From positions 1 through 64,000 of the forward strand of contig JAOAPR010000012.1 in assembly GCA_025463005.1 (NCBI GenBank): a DNA stretch of 64,000 bases, written 5' to 3'. The notes beneath the pieces were generated by a model. That model saw only the letters and a list, made by a program, of their open reading frames with translations, was not told the DNA's origin and did no database searches. The first letter of the stretch is position 1, and each line of letters begins with the position of its first letter. Made by a program: the position numbers and the translations under genes. The DNA comes from Bryobacterales bacterium (GTDB lineage: Bacteria; Acidobacteriota; Terriglobia; Bryobacterales; Bryobacteraceae). This document shows positions 44,638 through 53,230 of this stretch, in pieces.

Positions 44638-45876
44638 ATGACCTCCCGCCGATTGTTTCTAAAAAGTTCCGCGGTGGCGATGTTCGGCGTGGGCTCCGCG
44701 CCCGCGTGGTTGTCGCGAGCATTGTATGCTGCCGATTCGCCTAGTCCTCGAAAGAAGATTCTGGTGGCGATTTTCCAGCGCGGCGCTGTTGACGGGCTGA
44801 ATATGGTGGTCCCGTTCGGCGAAAAACGCTACTACAGTCTGCGGCCGAATCTGGCAATTCCGCGGCCCGACGGCACGGAGAACTCCGCCATCGATCTTGA
44901 CGGCTTCTTCGGATTACATCCCGCGCTGGCGCCACTTAAGCCCATCTACGATGCCGGTCACATGGCCATCGTGCACGCCGTGGGTTCGCCCGATCCGACC
45001 CGCTCGCACTTCGATGCGCAGGATTATATGGAATCCGGCACACCGGGCCGCAAGGCGACCTCCGACGGCTGGCTCAATCGGGCTTTGGCACCCCAAGAGA
45101 GTCCGTCGCCGGTCCGTGCGGTCAGCTTAGGTACGGCGCTGCCGCGTTCGATGCGCGGCCAGAACGAGGCTGTGGCGATCGCGAATCTGAACGATTTCCA
45201 GATCAAGGACACGCGCGGTGCGGGCACCTTCGAGAGCATGTACGAAAACTCTCTGGACCAAGTGCTGAACGGCGCCGGGCGCGAGACATTCGAGGCCGTC
45301 AAGCTGATGCAGTCGATTCAGGGACAGCCTTACACTCCAGCCGGAGACGTGCAATATCCCAACTCCCCGCTGGGCCAAAGTCTGATGCAGATCGCGCGGC
45401 TGATCAAGTCCAATGTGGGACTGGAAGTTGCGTTCGCCGAGATGGGCGGCTGGGACACGCACTTCAACGAAGTGGGCGCGCGCCCGACCGTCGGGCAACT
45501 CGCCAATCTGTTGGGGCAGTTCGGGAGCGCTCTGGCGGCTTTTTATCAGGACCTCGGTGATCGGATGGCCGACGTCAGCGTGATCACCATGAGCGAGTTC
45601 GGGCGTACTGCGCGCGAGAATGGCTCGCGCGGCACGGATCACGGCCACGCCAATGTCATGTTCGCATTCGGCGGCGGTATTCGCGGCGGCAAAGTGCACG
45701 GCCAGTGGCCCGGCCTCGAGCAGGAGCAGCTCTATGAACAACGGGATCTCCAGCTCACAACCGATTTTCGCGATGTGCTCGGGGAGCTGGTGGTGCGTCA
45801 CTTAGGGAATTCACAGGTGGCGAGCGTTTTTCCAGGTTACGAACTGCCCAAGTTCCGCGGGATTGTCGCTGGCTGA
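44638..45876 (+). CDS. DUF1501 family protein, Tat-exported
   Basis: 412 residues. A twin-arginine leader (SRRLFLKSSAVAMFGVG) is followed by the sulfatase-like DUF1501 core: FQRGAVDGLNMVVPFGE, HAVGSPDPTRSHFDAQDYME, MGGWDTHFN and VITMSEFGRTARENGSRGTDHGHANVMF (from ~315, quoted in part). His/Asp clusters suggest a metal site like alkaline phosphatases. Its Shine-Dalgarno GAGGAG lies within the end of the DUF1800 gene, showing coupled translation. Confidence 0.94.
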   Translation: MTSRRLFLKSSAVAMFGVGSAPAWLSRALYAADSPSPRKKILVAIFQRGAVDGLNMVVPFGEKRYYSLRPNLAIPRPDGTENSAIDLDGFFGLHPALAPLKPIYDAGHMAIVHAVGSPDPTRSHFDAQDYMESGTPGRKATSDGWLNRALAPQESPSPVRAVSLGTALPRSMRGQNEAVAIANLNDFQIKDTRGAGTFESMYENSLDQVLNGAGRETFEAVKLMQSIQGQPYTPAGDVQYPNSPLGQSLMQIARLIKSNVGLEVAFAEMGGWDTHFNEVGARPTVGQLANLLGQFGSALAAFYQDLGDRMADVSVITMSEFGRTARENGSRGTDHGHANVMFAFGGGIRGGKVHGQWPGLEQEQLYEQRDLQLTTDFRDVLGELVVRHLGNSQVASVFPGYELPKFRGIVAG

Positions 45877-45917
45877 GAATTGACGGGCGACAGGATCGCC
45901 TCGTCCCCAACATCCGT

Positions 45918-46259
45918 TTAACGCCGGGACACTCTTTCGAGAATGCGTTCGGCCATGCGGTCGATCACCTGCTTCTCGAACGCCTCGAAGGCGCGGCGGT
46001 CACCCCGATCCCACCTTTCGAGGATGCGATCGGCCACCAGGTTGATCACGCGATCGCGAATCCCGTCCATCATTCCGTTATCCGAGGATTTTCCGGACTC
46101 GCCCACAAAATATTCCCGAAGCTGCTGGTCCAGATCTTCCGGAGTTTCCTCGCGTGAGCCCTCCTCGCGATTCAGGCGCGACTGGAGGCCCTGAAGCAGT
46201 GCCGCGGTTTTGTCGGCGGCTTCGGTGAGCCGCGACTCGGATTTCGCTTGACGGGCCAT
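45918..46259 (-). CDS. Small helical hypothetical protein (113 aa)
   Basis: No family recognised. The sequence is strongly charged and helical, with two similar C-terminal helices (VINLVADRILERWDRGD and VIDRMAERILERVSRR) that look like an internal duplication. No signal or membrane segment. It converges with the DUF1501 gene (41 bases) and is divergent from the next gene. Confidence 0.7.
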   Translation of the reverse strand: MARQAKSESRLTEAADKTAALLQGLQSRLNREEGSREETPEDLDQQLREYFVGESGKSSDNGMMDGIRDRVINLVADRILERWDRGDRRAFEAFEKQVIDRMAERILERVSRR

Positions 46260-46280
46260 AAATTTGATGCCCGGAACGTA

Positions 46281-46286
46281 TTATAA
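46281..46286 (-). promoter_or_regulatory. Putative -10 element for the 113-residue protein gene
   Basis: A perfect TATAAT on the minus strand lies 21 bases before the ATG at 46259. The -35 region is weak. This gives a leader of about 15 bases. Confidence 0.3.
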
Positions 46287-46367
46287 CCCTTGTCAGCGTC
46301 GCGGGTGATACGATATCATGTAGTTCAATTCTAGCTAACCCCACATATTGGGTGTTACAAGAGGGAC

Positions 46368-47519
46368 GTGGAGAATTTGTCCAGCCCGGCGTTGCGAACG
46401 GTCACCTTCGATTCCAGCGTGGAGCATGGGGCGACGTTTCGATTCCCGGTCACCTGGTCGTACCTGACGGCCACACCCGATCAACCCCGCTCGAATCCGA
46501 ATCAAAATACGACCCCGGCGCGCACTCCGCAGGTCGTGAATCCTCCGACGGTGGCAGCCCCAGCGCCAGCGCCAATACCGGCCAAAGCGAAAGTAGAACC
46601 GTCGCCCATTCCGACACCCGCCGCCGAGCCCGTGGCAGCACCGATCGAAATTGTGGACGCGCCTGTGGCCAGCGCAGTGGCCCTAATCCCTACGCAGAAA
46701 CAAGCCCCGCCGGGCGCGCCCAGAATCGAGACGAAGTGGGAGATGGTGATTCCCAAGATGGCGCGGCCTCTAGGGGCCCGCGCGCCGCGGGCGTTGCCGC
46801 AACGGGCGCGGCAACCGGCCCAGGCACCGGCGCCCGCTGCCGAGGAGCCCACCGAAGTTTCCTTTTACGCCGGCAGCGAGGCATCGTTCCTGCCGCAGCG
46901 CTGGAAGGTTCTCGGCATCACCGCTGCCATAGTGGTTGTGGGGTGCGTCATCGCGTGGGTGCGTCCCGGTACCCGCTCAGCGTCGAGCGGCGAGTCCACC
47001 GAATCCGCTGCGGGAAGCTGGAGCCGCCGGACCGCGTACGTGGTGGGCGCTGCCAAGGGTCCGCGCGAGATTCTGGTGTACAGCGGCTCCCAGGACGTGA
47101 AGAACTACCGCATCGAGTTTGCCTGGGTCCCAGATCCCCGCGGAGTGGGCTGGATCTTTCGAGCGACTGATTCGGCTAACTACTACGGCGCCAAGCTTCG
47201 CCTCATGCAAGCCGGAGCGACCCCTACGCTTTCGGTGGAACATTTCGCAGTGATCAAGGGTGTGGAGGGCGCGCATTCCCGGAAAGTCATCACCATCGGC
47301 CGAACCAAGAACCAGGTGCTGGTGCGCATGGACGCGAACGGTCCCGCCTTTACTCTCTTTCTGCAAGGAAGCCCGGCGGACTACTGGACCGACGAGCGGT
47401 TCGAAGCAGGGAGTTTAGGCTTTTACGAGGAGCGTGGCGAACGGCCCATGCTAGAGGCGCTTCGGTTCACGTTGTTCAAAAAGAGCGGTCTTCAGACCGT
47501 GGTGACTTCACTACAGTGA
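46368..47519 (+). CDS. Single-pass membrane protein with Pro/Ala linker and lectin-like C-terminus
   Basis: 383 residues, GTG start with GAGG upstream. The N-terminus (1-35) looks like part of a beta domain, residues ~36-165 are a Pro/Ala/Thr-rich disordered linker, and ~181-199 is a membrane segment. The C-terminal ~180 residues (NYRIEFAWVPDPRGVGWIFRA, TDSANYYGAKLRL, GSLGFYEERGERP) have the strand pattern of a concanavalin/LamG-like fold, presumably outside the cell. Function unknown. It leads a same-strand set with two further genes whose products are a TPR protein and another linker-plus-membrane protein. Confidence 0.78.
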   Translation: MENLSSPALRTVTFDSSVEHGATFRFPVTWSYLTATPDQPRSNPNQNTTPARTPQVVNPPTVAAPAPAPIPAKAKVEPSPIPTPAAEPVAAPIEIVDAPVASAVALIPTQKQAPPGAPRIETKWEMVIPKMARPLGARAPRALPQRARQPAQAPAPAAEEPTEVSFYAGSEASFLPQRWKVLGITAAIVVVGCVIAWVRPGTRSASSGESTESAAGSWSRRTAYVVGAAKGPREILVYSGSQDVKNYRIEFAWVPDPRGVGWIFRATDSANYYGAKLRLMQAGATPTLSVEHFAVIKGVEGAHSRKVITIGRTKNQVLVRMDANGPAFTLFLQGSPADYWTDERFEAGSLGFYEERGERPMLEALRFTLFKKSGLQTVVTSLQ

Positions 47520-47532
47520 TCGTTTCGAAAGC

Positions 47533-48438
47533 ATGACGGCTCCCAAGGGATTTCGATCCTCTTCCTACGGCTCCGGGCCATATGGCTCAACTCCGGCTGC
47601 GGCTCGTGTGGGTGACGATTCGCTGCAGGCCGCGCTCGCGCTGCGTTCGCAGGGCCGGTTCCAGGAAGCGCTCGATCTCCTATCCGGGCCGGGCGAATTT
47701 TCAGCCGACGTCTACACACTGCGTGGGGATCTTCTGGCCGACCTGGGGCAATTCACGGAGGCCGCGGGCAGTTACTATACCGCCACTGTGTCGGCGCCGG
47801 CCAATCTTTACGCGCGCCGTCATCTGGCTTCCTGCCTGCGCCGTCTAGGTCGGTGGCAAGACGCCGTTGATGCCTTCCAAGTGGTATTGAATGCCGATCC
47901 TCACCGCGACCCGATCCGCCTGGAGTTGGGAGACTGTCTGTTGCGGTTGAACCGGCTGGAAGAAGCCCTGAGCTGCTTTGACCAATGCTGGTCGGACGCC
48001 GCACAGCGGCACGCGCTGTTCGGAAAAGGCGTCGCGCTGCAACTGCTGCGTCGTTTCGATGAGGCGGAAATCGCCTACGAGCGCGTGCTGTCGCTGGACG
48101 GCAAGGCGGAAGAAGCGCTGGCCAATCTGATCGCCATGAGCATGGAAGTCTTCGACCTGGAGCGGGTGCAGCGCTACTCGCGCCGGTTGGTGGAAATCAA
48201 CCCGCGATCCGTGCCAGGCTTACAGGGCCTCACTCTGGTGGCGGTGGAGCGGGGCCAGATGGAAGCCGCCGCACGTCATTTTTTTACGCTTGCGGAACAG
48301 GCGCCCGAGTCTGTTGGTCCCCCGCGGGACGCGTCCGACGACGACGTGATCGAGTATCGCGTCAGCCGCAAAGCCATCGATCGTCTTAAAGACTATAAGC
48401 GCGCTCCGGCGGCAGAGCCGGCACCGCGCCGCTATTGA
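47533..48438 (+). CDS. Tetratricopeptide repeat protein
   Basis: 301 residues without signal or membrane segment. At least four TPR-like pairs are visible: ALRSQGRFQEALDLL, LADLGQFTEAAGSYYTA, CLRRLGRWQDAVDAFQ, CLLRLNRLEEALSCFD and LLRRFDEAEIAYERV. A protein-interaction scaffold, probably cytoplasmic. It lies 13 bases after the preceding membrane protein gene and 9 bases before the next, so the three genes probably act together. Confidence 0.85.
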   Translation: MTAPKGFRSSSYGSGPYGSTPAAARVGDDSLQAALALRSQGRFQEALDLLSGPGEFSADVYTLRGDLLADLGQFTEAAGSYYTATVSAPANLYARRHLASCLRRLGRWQDAVDAFQVVLNADPHRDPIRLELGDCLLRLNRLEEALSCFDQCWSDAAQRHALFGKGVALQLLRRFDEAEIAYERVLSLDGKAEEALANLIAMSMEVFDLERVQRYSRRLVEINPRSVPGLQGLTLVAVERGQMEAAARHFFTLAEQAPESVGPPRDASDDDVIEYRVSRKAIDRLKDYKRAPAAEPAPRRY

Positions 48439-48447
48439 GGAGATTAT

Positions 48448-50058
48448 ATGTCGCGTTTGCGTGTTCGTATTGAATTGAATCGCGGAGGAGTGGGAGTGCC
48501 GCTGGATAAGCTCGCCAGCGTGGTCCAGCAGGCACAATCCTTCTTTCGCATGCTGGGAGACGATGTCCACATCGATCAGAGCCAGGGCGAGTGGCTGGGA
48601 TTCGACTTCGACCACGAGTCGCTGAATTTCACGGCTGAATTCGTGGGTCCGGTGACCCAGGATCAGGTCGCCGCGTTCCATTCCGCGTTCGACGGCACCA
48701 CCGGTTTGCGGCGCGCTACCATCGCCCAGTTTGCGCGCATCGCCGACGCGATCGAGGAAGACGAGGTGATCGGCTTCGGTCTGTATCTGAACGAAGGCGA
48801 GGACCCGGGTGAATGGCGGTGTCTATCGCGGCGGGATGCGCTGCGGATCACTGAGGAAATCCGGGTGCTGCTGGGGGCGGGCGAGGGAGGACAGGAGTCG
48901 CATCTTCCTGCTGTGGCGGATTTAAACGCGGGCGGCCGGTATTTGTTCGGCCGGCGAGACCGCGCTGTGGACATGGCCAAGGTGGCGGGCGCCGTTCGCG
49001 AGGTGGAGGCCAACCTTTCCAAACGCATCAGCCGCTTGGAAGGGGACGTAGCCGATCACTCCAGCCATATTCACGATCTGCGTGCCAGATCGATCGAAGC
49101 CGAACAAAGCATGGGCCGGCTGCTTTCCGCCGTGGAAGGTTTCTGCGAACAGGCAGCCAATCGCCTGGAAACCGTAACGGCTCCGGCTCTCTCGGCGGCT
49201 CGGGCACCAATCCAAGCTCTACCCGAGGCCGAGGCTCCGTCCAAAGTAGAAACGCCGTCTTTGACGGCCGCAGCGTCCGTGGGTGCATCGCCGGCAGTAT
49301 CCCCCGTCACCCCGCCATCACCCGTAACACCAACATCTCCCCTGAAGCCAACCTCGCCCGTTACGGCTGCCTCGCCTATCCCAACGACATCGCCTGTCAA
49401 ACCGGCGTCTCCGGTCACGGCGACCCCTCCCTCCAAGCCCGCATCCCCTCTGACGCCCGGAACGCCCATCTGGGCAACTTCGGCGGTCACAACGGCAGCG
49501 CCGTTCACGGAGCGGCCACAATCGACCTGGTGGCGATCGCCGATCGTAATTTTGGTGGGTCTGGGTACGGCAGTGATCCTGCTAGGTATTCTTTTTTGGC
49601 CGAACAGCTCAAGTCCGGGCAGTACGAAGGTGACCTCGGCCTCGGAACCGGTCCGCAGCGCTCCAGCGCCGGTACCTGCACCGGCCGTAACTCCTGTTCC
49701 GACTACGTCGCCGAGCCCGGTATCCCCGGCGGCGAAGCCAGCCGCATCCGATTCAAAACCCGCTGCGAAAGCTTCTGCACCGGCCGTTCTGGGCGCCAGA
49801 CGCATCGAACTGGAGGCGTCCGAGCCGTCCTGGGTCTCGATTCGCAGCCGTGATGGGGCCACCCAGATAGCGCGTTTGATTGAACCGGGGAGCGTCGAGA
49901 GCGTGGACATCAATGAGCCCGCGGTCCTGCGGGCAGGCAATGCGGGTGGTCTGACGGTCCGAACGAATGGGAAGTCCATTGGTCCGCTGGGCCCGCACGG
50001 TGCGATTCGCGAAATAGAGTTCAAGAACGGCGGGTTCAAGCTGGTTCCGGTGAAGTAG
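48448..50058 (+). CDS. Single-pass membrane protein with coiled coil and Pro/Thr/Ser repeat linker
   Basis: 536 residues with GAGGAG just before the ATG. Residues 1-165 form a globular N-terminal domain with no signal ([21 protein letters not shown]), ~175-240 a coiled coil ([22 protein letters not shown]), ~281-341 a degenerate SPVTP/SPVKP-type repeat, ~364-384 a membrane segment ([20 protein letters not shown]), then a second linker and a small C-terminal beta domain ([20 protein letters not shown]) resembling RodZ-type DUF4115. The N-terminus is probably cytoplasmic and the C-terminus outside, as in RodZ. Function unknown. Confidence 0.8.
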   Translation: MSRLRVRIELNRGGVGVPLDKLASVVQQAQSFFRMLGDDVHIDQSQGEWLGFDFDHESLNFTAEFVGPVTQDQVAAFHSAFDGTTGLRRATIAQFARIADAIEEDEVIGFGLYLNEGEDPGEWRCLSRRDALRITEEIRVLLGAGEGGQESHLPAVADLNAGGRYLFGRRDRAVDMAKVAGAVREVEANLSKRISRLEGDVADHSSHIHDLRARSIEAEQSMGRLLSAVEGFCEQAANRLETVTAPALSAARAPIQALPEAEAPSKVETPSLTAAASVGASPAVSPVTPPSPVTPTSPLKPTSPVTAASPIPTTSPVKPASPVTATPPSKPASPLTPGTPIWATSAVTTAAPFTERPQSTWWRSPIVILVGLGTAVILLGILFWPNSSSPGSTKVTSASEPVRSAPAPVPAPAVTPVPTTSPSPVSPAAKPAASDSKPAAKASAPAVLGARRIELEASEPSWVSIRSRDGATQIARLIEPGSVESVDINEPAVLRAGNAGGLTVRTNGKSIGPLGPHGAIREIEFKNGGFKLVPVK

Positions 50059-50105
50059 GCTCCTGTGCTAAGCTCATAAGAGTAATCAGCAGGAGTCCTT
50101 CGTAT

Positions 50106-50297
50106 ATGGCGAAAGTGTGTGAAGTCTGTGGACGCGGCCCGCGGTTCGGAAACCGTGTGAGCCACGCCCATAATCTGACCAAGCGGCGCTGGAATCTGAA
50201 CCTGCAGAGGGTGCACGCGGTGATCGCGGGAGCGCCCAAGCGCGTTCGCGTATGCACGTCGTGCATTAAGAGCGGAAAAGTCCAAAAAGCCGCGTAA
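50106..50297 (+). CDS. rpmB: 50S ribosomal protein L28
   Basis: 63 residues, normal for L28. [19 protein letters not shown] and [14 protein letters not shown] are family blocks. C5, C8, C50 and C53 form an intact zinc ribbon, so this is the zinc-binding (C+) form. AGGAG lies ten bases upstream. Confidence 0.98.
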   Translation: MAKVCEVCGRGPRFGNRVSHAHNLTKRRWNLNLQRVHAVIAGAPKRVRVCTSCIKSGKVQKAA

Positions 50298-50340
50298 TCC
50301 TTCGCGCTCCCCGCGCAGGCTACTATTCTAGTCGGTACGA

Positions 50341-51066
50341 ATGCCGCATCTGGCGCCGTGGCAATGGCTGCTCGGGATCTTTTGTGCGTTCATGATCGGC
50401 GTGGCCAAGACCGGTGCGCCGGGAGTGGGCACGATGGTCGCTCCCCTCATGGTGCTGACGGTGGGCGATGCACGGCTGGCAGCCGCCTGGACACTCCCGG
50501 TATTATCCACTGCCGATGTTTTCGCTGTCACCTATTGGCGCAGGCACGCCGAGGCTCGGCAGCTCTTTTCACTGATCCCGTGGGTGCTGGCGGGAATCGC
50601 GGGCGGCGCGGTGGCGCTGAGCCTGAACGAACAGGTGATTCGCCGGATTATCGGCGTGATCATCGTCGGGATGGTGGTAGTGTACCTATGGCGGCGGTTT
50701 AGTCCTGCACCTCAGGTGGCCGGAAATCCGGCGTTTTACGGAATCTGCACTGGATTCGCGACTACTGTGGCCAACGCCGCAGGGCCGGTGATGAATCTGT
50801 ACCTTCTCAGCCGAAAGTTGCCAAAGGAGAAATTCGTGGCGACCGGCGCGTGGTTCTTCTTCGTTGTGAACCTGGTAAAGTCCCCCGTGTATGCGTGGTA
50901 TCACCTCTACAGTCAGGCCTCGTTGGTGTTCGACCTGCTGATGGTGCCGGCGGTGCTGGCTGGCGCGCTAGCCGGGCGATGGCTGATCCGGCACATGGCG
51001 CAGAGCGTGTTCGAAGTGCTGGTAATCGCGCTGACTGCTGTTTCCTGCTTATTTCTGTTCCGCTGA
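50341..51066 (+). CDS. Sulfite exporter TauE/SafE family protein
   Basis: 241 residues with seven to eight membrane segments. GVAKTGAPGVGTMVAPLMVL near the N-terminus and the second-half segment GFATTVANAAGPVMNLYLLSRKL are the paired family signatures. Members export organic or inorganic sulfur anions such as sulfite or sulfoacetate. No sulfur gene is adjacent. It ends 19 bases before the tRNA. Confidence 0.92.
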   Translation: MPHLAPWQWLLGIFCAFMIGVAKTGAPGVGTMVAPLMVLTVGDARLAAAWTLPVLSTADVFAVTYWRRHAEARQLFSLIPWVLAGIAGGAVALSLNEQVIRRIIGVIIVGMVVVYLWRRFSPAPQVAGNPAFYGICTGFATTVANAAGPVMNLYLLSRKLPKEKFVATGAWFFFVVNLVKSPVYAWYHLYSQASLVFDLLMVPAVLAGALAGRWLIRHMAQSVFEVLVIALTAVSCLFLFR

Positions 51067-51085
51067 TGTTAAACTTGGAGTTCGT

Positions 51086-51162
51086 CGGGGCGTGGCTCAG
51101 CCTGGTAGAGCGCCTGGTTCGGGACCAGGAGGTCGAAGGTTCGAATCCTTCCGCCCCGACCA
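51086..51162 (+). tRNA. tRNA-Pro (anticodon CGG)
   Basis: 77 bases with encoded CCA. Acceptor stem CGGGGCG (51086-51092) pairs with CGCCCCG (51152-51158), discriminator A then CCA at 51160-51162. The anticodon stem CCTGG/CCAGG closes a seven-base loop TTCGGGA with CGG at the anticodon. The T loop contains TTCGAAT. All four stems can form. Confidence 0.97.
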
Positions 51163-51312
51163 TTTCTCTCAATAGTTTCCACCAGAAAGCCGGACGAAAC
51201 TGCGTACCATGAGTACGAAAGTGGTTGGGCTGATCTGCTGGTCGGTTGCAATCTTTGACCCTAGCTCTATACGAACAGATTCCTGCCACTCCGCCGCACC
51301 CGTGAAAAAGTC

Positions 51313-51341
51313 TTGACGTTACTAAAAAGTCACGTTATTAT
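51313..51341 (+). promoter_or_regulatory. Strong sigma-70-like promoter for the SRPBCC/ArsR genes
   Basis: TTGACG (51313-51318) and TATTAT (51336-51341) are separated by 17 bases; each matches five of six consensus bases. A start near 51348 would leave a ~20-base leader containing GGAGGTG (51355-51361), the ribosome-binding site for ATG 51368. The surrounding sequence is AT-rich in contrast to its neighbourhood. Confidence 0.7.
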
Positions 51342-51348
51342 TAAGTCA
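51317..51348 (+). repeat. Tandem 16-bp direct repeat overlapping the promoter
   Basis: CGTTACTAAAAAGTCA (51317-51332) is followed directly by CGTTATTATTAAGTCA (51333-51348); 13 of 16 positions are identical. The repeat covers the spacer, the -10 and the expected start site, a natural place for the product of the downstream ArsR-type gene to bind and repress. Confidence 0.65.
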
Positions 51349-51367
51349 CCTGATGGAGGTGAAAATA

Positions 51368-51820
51368 ATGAAACTCGATGAGATGACCCTCGACGTTGAA
51401 CAGCACGTCGAGGTCAAGGCCGATATTGGCCACGTCTTTAAGGGTGTGCTGCACCGATTTGGCGAAGGCAGCACCAACCCGAACGGAGAGTCGATGCAGA
51501 TGATCCTGGAGCAGTGGCCAGGCGGGCGATGGTTCCGTGATCGCGGCAATGGCATCGGCCACCTCTGGGGCCATGTACAGGTGATCAAGCCGCCGGTTCT
51601 GCTGGAGCTCAGCGGTCCTATGTTCATGTCGTACCCAGCTTTGAATCATGTGGAGCTGCGTCTGGACCAGATCGCCGGGGGAACCAAGGTCACCTTGCGG
51701 CACCGTGCAATCGGATTGCTCGATGCGGCGCACCGGGAGGGTCTGGGCAAAGGCTGGCAGCATTATCTCGACAGCATTCGCAAAGACTTCGCCGATGGCG
51801 TTGCGGCCCATCGAGCCTGA
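51368..51820 (+). CDS. SRPBCC-domain protein (AHSA1-like)
   Basis: ATG 51368 is chosen because GGAGGTG at 51355-51361 is its ribosome-binding site; the upstream in-frame ATG (51353) lies before that site. 150 residues with the START-like fold pattern (LDVEQHVEVKADIGHVF, LEQWPGGRWFRD, GHVQVIKPPVLLELSG, GGTKVTLRHRAIGL). Such proteins bind hydrophobic ligands, and many acidobacterial copies pair with ArsR regulators. The ArsR gene follows with a 1-base TGATG overlap. Confidence 0.85.
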   Translation: MKLDEMTLDVEQHVEVKADIGHVFKGVLHRFGEGSTNPNGESMQMILEQWPGGRWFRDRGNGIGHLWGHVQVIKPPVLLELSGPMFMSYPALNHVELRLDQIAGGTKVTLRHRAIGLLDAAHREGLGKGWQHYLDSIRKDFADGVAAHRA

Positions 51821-52182
51821 TGGCCGCAGACCTGGACGGCGTCTGGAAAGCACTGTCGGATCCGACCCGGCGGGCGATACTGGATCTGCTGCGTCGAGGT
51901 CCCCGAACGACCACCGCGATCGTCGAAGCGTTTCCTCACTTGACCCGCTTTGGGGTGATGAAGCACATCGACGTGCTGCGTGAAGCCGATTTGATCAATA
52001 CGCGCGAAGAAGGGCGTCAACGAGTGAATTCGTTGAATGCTGTGCCCATCCGGCAGATCTACGAACGATGGGTCAGCCGCTACGAAGAGTTCTGGGCGGA
52101 CAAACTGCTTCGCCTTCAAGAAGATGTTCAGGCGGGTCGTGGTCCGAAACGCGCCCCGCAAAACCCACCCGAAGACAAATAA
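51820..52182 (+). CDS. ArsR-family transcriptional regulator
   Basis: 120 residues with the winged helix of the family: VWKALSDPTRRAILDLLRRGPRTT at the N-terminus, recognition helix LTRFGVMKHIDVLREADLI, and the wing TREEGRQRVNSL. It has no cysteine metal-binding motif, so metal sensing is unlikely; it belongs to the group paired with SRPBCC proteins. The ATG overlaps the SRPBCC stop. It may repress its own promoter through the tandem repeat upstream. Confidence 0.92.
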   Translation: MAADLDGVWKALSDPTRRAILDLLRRGPRTTTAIVEAFPHLTRFGVMKHIDVLREADLINTREEGRQRVNSLNAVPIRQIYERWVSRYEEFWADKLLRLQEDVQAGRGPKRAPQNPPEDK

Positions 52183-52226
52183 ACCCGCGGATTTGTCCGC
52201 GGCCACAAATCTAAAAGGAGAAGACT

Positions 52227-52742
52227 GTGTATACGAAAGATGCAATTCGATTCTCGCTCAATCTTGCCGAGCAAGCCATGTTCACATCCTTGGCAAAGAT
52301 CGACGACATTCCACTGACGTTTCCGACTGAAGAAGGAGGATGCCACCCCCTGTGGGTTTTGGGCCACCTCGCTTTTGTGGAGGGACTTGCTTACGAGATG
52401 CTCGCAGGCGGAGAGAACGCCTGCACGGAGTGGGCTAGCTTGTTCGCTCCAGATTCGATTCCGACAGCCGAGATAGCGAAGTATCCGTCCATCGAGAAGG
52501 TGCGGGCAAGGTATCTTCATCTCCGGCAAATGAATCTGCAATTCCTCGACTCGCTAAGCGATGCCGACCTGGATAAGCCAACCCCCTGGCAGCCTAAGGG
52601 CGTAGAGGAGCATTTCGCGACATACGGGAAGGCCCTGCTTACACTGGCTTTGCATCAAATGGCCCACCGGGGTCAGATTACCGACGCGATCCGCACCGCT
52701 GGGCGAAGCGCACCGATTGCTGTGCGTACTGAAGCCGCCTAG
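52227..52742 (+). CDS. DinB-family protein
   Basis: 171 residues, GTG start with AAAAGGAGAAG upstream. The four-helix-bundle DinB fold is indicated by HPLWVLGHLAFVEG (metal His in helix 2) and LTLALHQMAHRGQI (His pair in helix 4), forming a three-His metal site. Many DinB proteins are thiol transferases or of unknown function. It is probably on the SRPBCC/ArsR transcript, 44 bases after ArsR. Confidence 0.88.
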   Translation: MYTKDAIRFSLNLAEQAMFTSLAKIDDIPLTFPTEEGGCHPLWVLGHLAFVEGLAYEMLAGGENACTEWASLFAPDSIPTAEIAKYPSIEKVRARYLHLRQMNLQFLDSLSDADLDKPTPWQPKGVEEHFATYGKALLTLALHQMAHRGQITDAIRTAGRSAPIAVRTEAA

Positions 52743-52882
52743 CTGCGCTGCCGGGGGGCCGACAGTCGAGCAACCCAACGTCACGGGGCGGCGAATGCGA
52801 CCGCCCCCACTTGAACAGCCGTCCCGTGGCGACCGAGGAGTTTGACGCGGACACCCTCGTTCTCGTCAGAGTGCCCAGTCAT

Positions 52883-53230
52883 TCAGGTCAGGCGAATATT
52901 CAAAGCAGGCATCAGCCGTTGAAGGTTCTTCAAAGAGCGGGCATGCCACGGTACCGTCTCAGAAGCCAGGACCTGAAGGTCGATCCCGACGCGGTCGCGA
53001 GCTTCGATGACAAACCGCGAGAACATCGTGATGCCCGAGCTGTTGAGGAAATCCAGTTCTCTGAGATCGAGCACAATGGACGCGACCGGATGGATCAAGG
53101 TTTCCTTAAGCAGCTCGAGAATGGGCGCGTAATCTTCCATACCGTTCAGGCGCAGCGCGCCTTTGAAAATGACGGCTGAATTATCCTCCTCCAGCCGGAT
53201 TTCAAACGTCTCTCCGTTGATATTTCTCAT
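52883..53230 (-). CDS. STAS-like regulator (slr1659-type)
   Basis: 115 residues. The STAS phospho-loop reads LDFLNSSGITMF (N63, S64, S65): the usual Asp before the Ser pair is Asn. SIVLDLRELDF is the preceding strand. It overlaps the preceding HATPase-like gene by 4 bases and ends the four-gene signalling operon. It is probably the antagonist switched by the neighbouring ATPase and the SpoIIE phosphatase. Confidence 0.8.
   Translation of the reverse strand: MRNINGETFEIRLEEDNSAVIFKGALRLNGMEDYAPILELLKETLIHPVASIVLDLRELDFLNSSGITMFSRFVIEARDRVGIDLQVLASETVPWHARSLKNLQRLMPALNIRLT

Noticed and set aside
49283-49470. Possible minisatellite in the Pro/Thr/Ser-rich linker
   Set aside because: The SPVTP-like units recur at the protein level, but codons differ between units and unit length varies, so it is a degenerate linker rather than a DNA tandem repeat.
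49071-50285. 404-codon open frame on the minus strand opposite the Pro-rich membrane protein and rpmB
   Set aside because: It runs across the end of one gene and through rpmB, whose zinc-ribbon L28 sequence is certain; composition is low-complexity Gly/Val mirror sequence.
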